Of a stretch of DNA of 64,000 nt, positions 58,851 through 64,000 are shown piece by piece. Position numbers and translations under genes: made by a program. Below the pieces are notes generated by a model, which searched no databases, was not told the origin of the DNA, and saw only the letters and a list, made by a program, of their open reading frames with translations. The stretch comes from Smittia aterrima. Its lineage: Eukaryota; Arthropoda; Insecta; Diptera; Chironomidae. The stretch covers positions 25,048,001-25,112,000 of the forward strand of contig CP093831.1 in assembly GCA_033063855.1 (NCBI GenBank), written 5' to 3'. How positions within the stretch are numbered: the first letter of the stretch is position 1; each line of letters starts with the position of its first letter.

Positions 58851-59016
58851 CCTTCAACGAAAGGATTGGAACTGAAGCGTTCGTGAGGGCAAAACTTGTT
58901 CAATTCTTTTGATTAAAATCTTAACTTGTTCAAGGAGCTCTGAACATGATTTAACTTTCAATATATCAAAGTGAAAATCTTTAGTTTTGTGTGAAGTGCT
59001 GACCAAAGAAGTTGAA

Positions 59017-59082
59017 ATGAAAAGTTGGTTTTTAATATTTTGGATTTCAAGTGCAGTTTGCCAAATACAAATCGAAGACAGT
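59017..59082 (+). pseudogene. 5' fragment of an IR gene (copy C')
   Basis: MKSWFLIFWISSAVCQIQIE on the plus strand matches the signal-peptide start of receptor C (62489). Its ATG is 167 bp from the ATG of receptor A, the same spacing as between receptors B and C. Homology ends near 59083, where retrotransposon sequence begins. Confidence 0.75.
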
Positions 59083-59083
59083 C

Positions 59084-60115
59084 TGAGCAAAATAGACCTG
59101 TCTGATCACCATCGTATAGATCCAATGTACTACTGAAGGCGACAGTCCCCACTTTTTACCTAAAGTTCGACACGCTTTAAGCGTACGTATCTCCAAATGT
59201 TTGCCCCAATTTAATTTGCTGTCGAAAGTAAGGCCCAGATATTTCATCTCGTCTGATTAGGCTATATCAGTGTCAAAAAGTTTAGGATTTCCCAATAGGG
59301 TTGCCCTGCTTCTTGTGAAGAGCATGGCATCTACTTTTGACGGGTTTACTGAAAGCCCACCAGATTTGACGAAATTCTCGACTATCTCCAAAGCACACTG
59401 CATTCGTTCAAACATGTTGGTGAATTTTCCGCGAACAGTAATAGCAAAATCATTCGCGTATCCGATCGCGTAAAAATTTTGTTCTTTCAGTTTACAAATG
59501 AGTCTGTCAGCGATCAGCAGCCAGATTAGAGGCGAAAGCACTCCGTCCTGAGGACATCCGACCACCGGTCGCTTCCCAACCCAAATGTTATTAATTTGAG
59601 CACAGAGAGTTCTGTTTTTAAGCATGTTTATGATCCAATCAATTAAGAAAGTCAACACCATGTTCTTGGGCGGCTATACAAAAGGATTCAAAGGTAGCTT
59701 TGTCAAGGGCCCCCTCGATGTACAATATTGCCGTAAGTGCGTGTTCGGCGTGTACCAAAGAGTCTCCAATTTCTTGAGTCACACTTGAGTGATTTTCCAA
59801 TTTGGTAAGCATGCTGATTGCGATCAGCTTTTCGGTATATAACCAAATCGCAGGCATGAAGCGAAGATCTTTGACAAAGGTACGTGAAGTGATTCAAATC
59901 CTTTTTGAAGAAAGATTGGAAAAATGCCATCGGTTTCCGCCGCCGCTTTATAAGATGAGAAGCTTTCAACTGCCCGTCTCACAGCAGCTGGATATCAGAT
60001 TGCCTCAATCTTTTCCATCGACGCGAGATTGTTAATTCCCACGTAATTCTGATTCGTTACCGATTCATATATAAATTTAGTACAGCCAGGGAAGTGCGTC
60101 TCCAGCAGTTTCTGT
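59084..60115 (-). mobile_element. Broken non-LTR retrotransposon (R1/Jockey-type RT)
   Basis: The minus strand encodes pieces of one reverse transcriptase in changing frames. In order they are LLETHFPGC (linker between endonuclease and RT), TDGIFPIFLQKG and LRFGYIP (RT blocks 0-1), NQHAYQIGKS, LYIEGALDKATFES, GCPQDGVLSPLIWLL (block 4) and IGYANDFAITV (catalytic block, with N for D in YADD), then MKYLGLTFDSKLNW. The order follows non-LTR elements of the R1/Jockey superfamily. The endonuclease and 3' end are missing and at least three frameshifts are visible, so it is inactive. It lies between two truncated receptor-C copies. Confidence 0.85.
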
Positions 60116-60117
60116 GA

Positions 60118-60285
60118 GGTGCTGACCAAAGAAGTTGAAATGAAAACTTTTTCTTCAATATTTTGGACTGTCAGTGCAGTTTGCCAAATATAAACTGAAG
60201 TCAGTGAAAAGGAAAACTCATTGTCCTTGACATTTGAGAACGTCACAAGACATTAGTTTCAATTGGAGACACGAAAGCAACCAAA
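60118..60285 (+). pseudogene. 5' fragment of an IR gene (copy C'')
   Basis: The ATG at 60140 begins MKTFSSIFWTVSAVCQI, homologous to receptor C, but an in-frame TAA follows at once, and a TAG later where receptor C has TTA. Homology with receptor C extends through the FENVTRH region and stops near 60280. A decayed, truncated copy. Confidence 0.75.
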
Positions 60286-60419
60286 CCAAACAGCAATCAT
60301 TGGAGAAACTAACCTCGTCGTCCCAGAAATGCTATGAGATGAATTCAATTGATTTTCAATATCGACAAATTTGTGATTTGCTTTGAACATTAACACAAAC
60401 ACGAATACGCAAATTTCAT

Positions 60420-62322
60420 TTATGCAAGAAACGAAATTCGATTGGATCTCGTCAGACGAATCCAAATTCTCTTCAGATGGAAATGGCAAAGCTCTGCAAC
60501 GAATGCGATCACTGACAATGATAGAGCGCAAAGCCAAATTGTGAATCCAGTCGAGAGATGATCCATCGTGAGCACAACAAGATTCGATTCTTTTGCTTTC
60601 CTCACTTTCAGTTCAGCGAAATATTTTATGCGTTTTATCCAATTTTCAATAATTCCGCTGTCGATGAATCCTGAATCGACAATTTTGGGATCGAATGACT
60701 GATGTAAAATAATCGCGGTGTTCATGCTTATAATGTTAACTTCCAAGTAATTGAACTTTAGGGTTTCCCGATATTTGCTGGATTTTTCAAGTTCAGTTGT
60801 AGTTCCAAGAATGCATCCGTCGAACGATGAATTTTGAATTTGATTGAAATATAATGGCATTTCCTTGCGGGTCGCATGTTTGAAGCTTAACCTGAAAGAT
60901 ATGAAAATACAGAAATAATAAATATTTAAGCGGCAAAATTACTTACGGCTCCAAAGCATCTAAATTAATGATTTTTGCAGCTCTGAATTCTGCCTCAAAT
61001 AAAGTGTAAACAGGAAAGCCTTTCTTCACAAGTTCCTCCATCGAACTGATTGGTTTCTTTTGTGGATCTGTTGTCAAAAACTGAAAGTAGACTCCTTGGT
61101 AAGCTGTTCTCATGATTAAGCTGAAGATGATGAAGTTCATGAGCAGCATTCTGGCAACGTTTCTTGCTGGTAAAGTGAGTTGCCCGATTCCCATGAAAGC
61201 TCCGACGATATTCAATCCAGGAGTCGAAACATTCTCGCCGATGACAAACGCAGCGATTGAAAATGATCTCGAGAGTCTCACAACAATCACAACTGAGAAA
61301 GCAGTTGCAAAAGTAAAACCGAGAAGAATCCAAGTTAACTCATCGAACGGCAGAATAAACTTTTCTTCTGAAGTGTAGAATGCTCCAGGAGGAACGATGA
61401 TGGTGAGTACGCTTGTCAAAATTGGTTTAGAGATTTGAAAATATTCGAAGAAAAATTGTAATATTGGCATCGATTGCAGTTGCCATTCAGAGCCAGGCGG
61501 CGGTATCATGTATTCCTTCTTCTCACTGAGATTCAGATATCGAGGAGAATCAGTTCCAAACTCATCCTCCAGCCAAGTCTCAATTGTGAAGTTCAATCTC
61601 CGGCTCATTTCTTCAGCCAAATTGAAGAGATATCCTTCAGTGTGAATGTTCTCCACTTTACCATCTTCGGTTGTTGTCCAATTAAATTCACTTTCAATGT
61701 AAAGATTCACACCGTAACAAACTCTGAGCGTGCAGCCATGAAAGTTATCGATTATCGCGTTAGAAAATTTCTTCGTTGTCCATTTCAAGTTCGTTTTCGA
61801 GAATCTGTTGATTTCGATCAGTTGTTGCTGGTGACAAGCTTGTGGCGTATACCATGTCACCTCTTTCAGGTAAATTTGTCCTTTCTCTTCGATCAAATAT
61901 TGATTTATTGGAAAACCTTCGCCTGGTAAGTTTCTCAAGACTTCTTTCGTTCTGAGCTTCGGACAAACGATGAGAAGATGACGTATTTTGCTGGTCGATT
62001 CGAGCCTGGTTATATTTCGATCGAAGATTGTGTAACTTTCCAACTTATCGAAAATGAGAATCGCTGATGTCTTGAATTCATAAGAGACGTTTGCTGATGG
62101 ATCCACTTGCGTCACTCGATAAGCCAAATTTCCGAGAAGTTTAATTGTTTCGTCAACTAAGCTCACGTTCTTTAAATTGTAGAAGATTTCAAAAGTTTTT
62201 CCGTTTTTCACAAAATTGTTTTCTGCGTATTCCTTGATAGCAATCGCCACAAAATTTTCTTTGGAATAGCCAGCACTGATATTTAAAGAAATCACAAATA
62301 AAAAAAGAAAGTTCCACTTCAT
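60420..62322 (-). CDS. Divergent ionotropic receptor B
   Basis: Exons 62322-60947 and 60891-60420 (phase 2) give 615 residues, the same length and intron position as receptor A. The two proteins match almost throughout (both start MKWNF, both contain HTEGYLFNLAEEMS and KPISSMEELV). Differences cluster around the M1-proximal loop (SPRYLNLSEKKEYMIPPPGS) and the end of S2 (FEAEFRAAKIINLDALEP), positions that could affect ligand binding. Signal peptide, M1, pore, M3 and M4 are as in A. It is head-to-head with receptor C, whose ATG is 167 bp away, so they may share a promoter. Confidence 0.86.
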
Positions 62323-62488
62323 CCTTCAACGAAAGGATTGGAACTGAAGTGTTCATGAGGACGAAACTTGTTCAATTCTTTTGATTAGAATCTTAACTTG
62401 TTCAAGGAGCTCTGAACATGATTTAACGTTCAAGATATCAGAGTGAAAATCTTTAGTTGTGTGTGAGGTGTTGACCAAAGAAGTTGAA
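62323..62488. promoter_or_regulatory. Bidirectional promoter region of IR-B and IR-C
   Basis: 166 bp separate two divergent start codons. The counterpart at 58851-59016 between receptor A and fragment C' is clearly homologous. No TATA box was recognised. The short distance implies shared control or overlapping 5' leaders. Confidence 0.55.
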
Positions 62489-63955
62489 ATGAAAACTTTT
62501 GCTTTAATATTTTGGATTGCAAGTGCAGTTTGCCAAATACAAATTAAAGGCAGTGAAAACGAGAAATCATTGTCCTTGGCATTTGAGAACGTCACAAGAC
62601 ATTTATTTCATTTGGAGACACGAATGTTCATCAACAATTACGGAGTCGACTCAAATACGATGACGTGGCTTTTGCTTAAGAGCTTGAACGAGAAGGGAAT
62701 GCCATACACGCTGCAGAACCTCGAGATTGTCATGAATGGTCCCTACTCATCAGATTATTATAAAATTTTGCTCGGCAATTCGGCATTCTTGACCTTCGAC
62801 TCAATTGAAAAGCTTCAAAAGTTTAACACGAAACTGTCTCTGTCAAACGAATTCTACAAACCGCTGCAACTTTTTATTTACTGTCAAGGAGCAACCATTG
62901 AACAAATTAACGCATTGGCAAAAGATGTTTTAAAAAGGCATTCGATGGAAACCATTCCTGGTTGCGGGTCTGATCCTGAAATTATTATAGATTGTTTCTT
63001 TCGAGACGATTTAAGGGACGTCATCCAGTACGAATACTTTCTAGTTGATGAGACAAATTCGGCTGAGCTCATGACTTTTCTTTGGTTTTCACCTGGAAAA
63101 TGCGGAGAACTGCAATTAAGTGAAGTCAACAGATTCAACAAATTCACAAAGAAATGGGAGAGCGACAAATTTGTTCTACAAAAACTTGAGAACTTGCACA
63201 ATTGCGAAATAAATTTCGTTCCGAAGCAACGGCAAATGGAAACAACCTTTTTAAGTAAGATCCCAACAATGTTGAGTTCCAATCTTAATTATCGCGAGAG
63301 TTCAGGACTGACGCCTATAGCAAATATCTTTACGAAGAAAGGTTGTTACGATTTTCACGATATTTTGGAAAGACAAGTTTTAAAGATGTAAAAATATGAA
63401 TGTCGCTTTTTTATTTTCTCAATTAACAATAATTCCTTCCAGTGGACAAAATTTTATGGGAAACGGCTTTACCAATTTTTGCACTTGGCCTGTCGAATAT
63501 CTACCTCAGCGATTGGCAGCTCCTCCAGCCGGATACTTCAATGAATACGAGAAGCTAATTATGCCTTTCGATTTCTTCACTTGGATTTTGATCGCTTCAA
63601 CGTTTGTGGCTTCATTCCTGACGATTCTGATTTTGTATTTCGTGAAAAGATCGACCAGAGATTTTATCATTGGCTCAAATGTTCTGGAGCCTTCACTAAA
63701 CATACTTCAAATATTTTTCGGGATCTCTCAAGTCGTCTTGCCGAGGGAAAACTTTGCGAGATTCTTGACAATTTTGTTCATCTTATTCTGCTTGATAATC
63801 AGAACAGCGTGGCAAGGAAAAATGTATGAGTTCATGCAGAAAGATATCGCGAAACCAGAAATTCAGACAGTCGAAGAAATGATCGAGCAAGGATACACAT
63901 TCTATATGGAAGATTTATTTTGGTGGAATAATCAGGAAACGGAAATAACAAAAAG
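62489..63955 (+). CDS. Divergent ionotropic receptor C, 3' end outside window
   Basis: Exons 62489-63387 and 63443-63955, followed by a GTAAAAAT donor, so at least one more exon lies beyond the window. The donor phase (2) and position match the single intron of receptors A and B; the first intron is extra. The start is the ATG before MKTFALIFWIASAVCQIQ (signal peptide), not the upstream GTG. Visible parts: extracellular domain, EYEKLIMPFDFFTWILIAST (M1), LNILQIFFGISQVVLPREN (pore) and LTILFILFCLIIRTAWQGKM (M3). It is distant from A and B but of the same architecture. Confidence 0.83.
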
Positions 63956-64000
63956 GTAAAAATATTTTTCATCACAAATCAACTAAATTGAATATTTTAA

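Noticed and set aside
62353..62595. 80-codon minus-strand frame upstream of receptor B
   Set aside because: It lies across the bidirectional promoter and antisense to receptor C. The similar frame near 58854-59090 only reflects the duplication.

Overview
The window looks like nuclear DNA of a compact, AT-rich insect genome. Introns are about 50-65 bp with GT-AG ends. There are long-wavelength insect opsins, a CLIP-type serine protease homologue and divergent ionotropic receptors. A lower dipteran, perhaps a non-biting midge, fits the opsin sequences and the gene compactness; genus and species cannot be read from the sequence. I reconstructed splice sites by eye from reading frame and GT-AG signals.

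Layout. 1-5.1 kb: an LRR protein cut by the left edge, then two tandem F-box/LRR paralogues, next to a stray copy of the 3' end of the neighbouring DZIP1 gene. 5.3-8.3 kb: two conserved minus-strand genes, DZIP1 (cilium/basal body) and SLD5 (GINS replication complex). 8.5-53 kb: a lineage-specific cluster of at least 14 C2H2 zinc-finger genes, all on the minus strand, plus several relics. It is interrupted by conserved genes: EPG5 (plus strand, autophagy), CNPPD1 (cyclin fold, membrane protein), a catalytically dead serine protease homologue, and a tRNA-His. 53.6-56.7 kb: two tandem long-wavelength opsins with matching RCSI-like and TATA elements. 56.9-64 kb: divergent ionotropic receptors in head-to-head pairs, with receptor fragments flanking a broken non-LTR retrotransposon; the last receptor runs off the right edge.

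The zinc-finger cluster is the most unusual part. Each member has (i) an acidic N-terminal module of repeated I-K-x-E-P-E units that match the SUMO acceptor consensus, (ii) a short basic motif (KEVKVVLRKFDR type), (iii) a family-specific Cys/His-rich module that I do not recognise from a named family, and (iv) an array of about 4-20 C2H2 fingers. Nearly every member also carries the same upstream element on its sense strand, with the inverted-repeat core TTCGCTTCAAATGATGCGAA, preceded by a CCAACCGATT-type box and followed by a forkhead-like TGTAAACAAA box. I count 16 copies. One lies directly upstream of SLD5, where it is joined to a good E2F-like site, which suggests that the zinc-finger family shares or captured a replication-gene promoter.

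The cluster is evolving quickly: in-frame finger deletions, gene fusions, one former 5' UTR turned into coding sequence, a lost start codon, a nonsense mutation and several frameshifts are visible. The function of the family is inference only.
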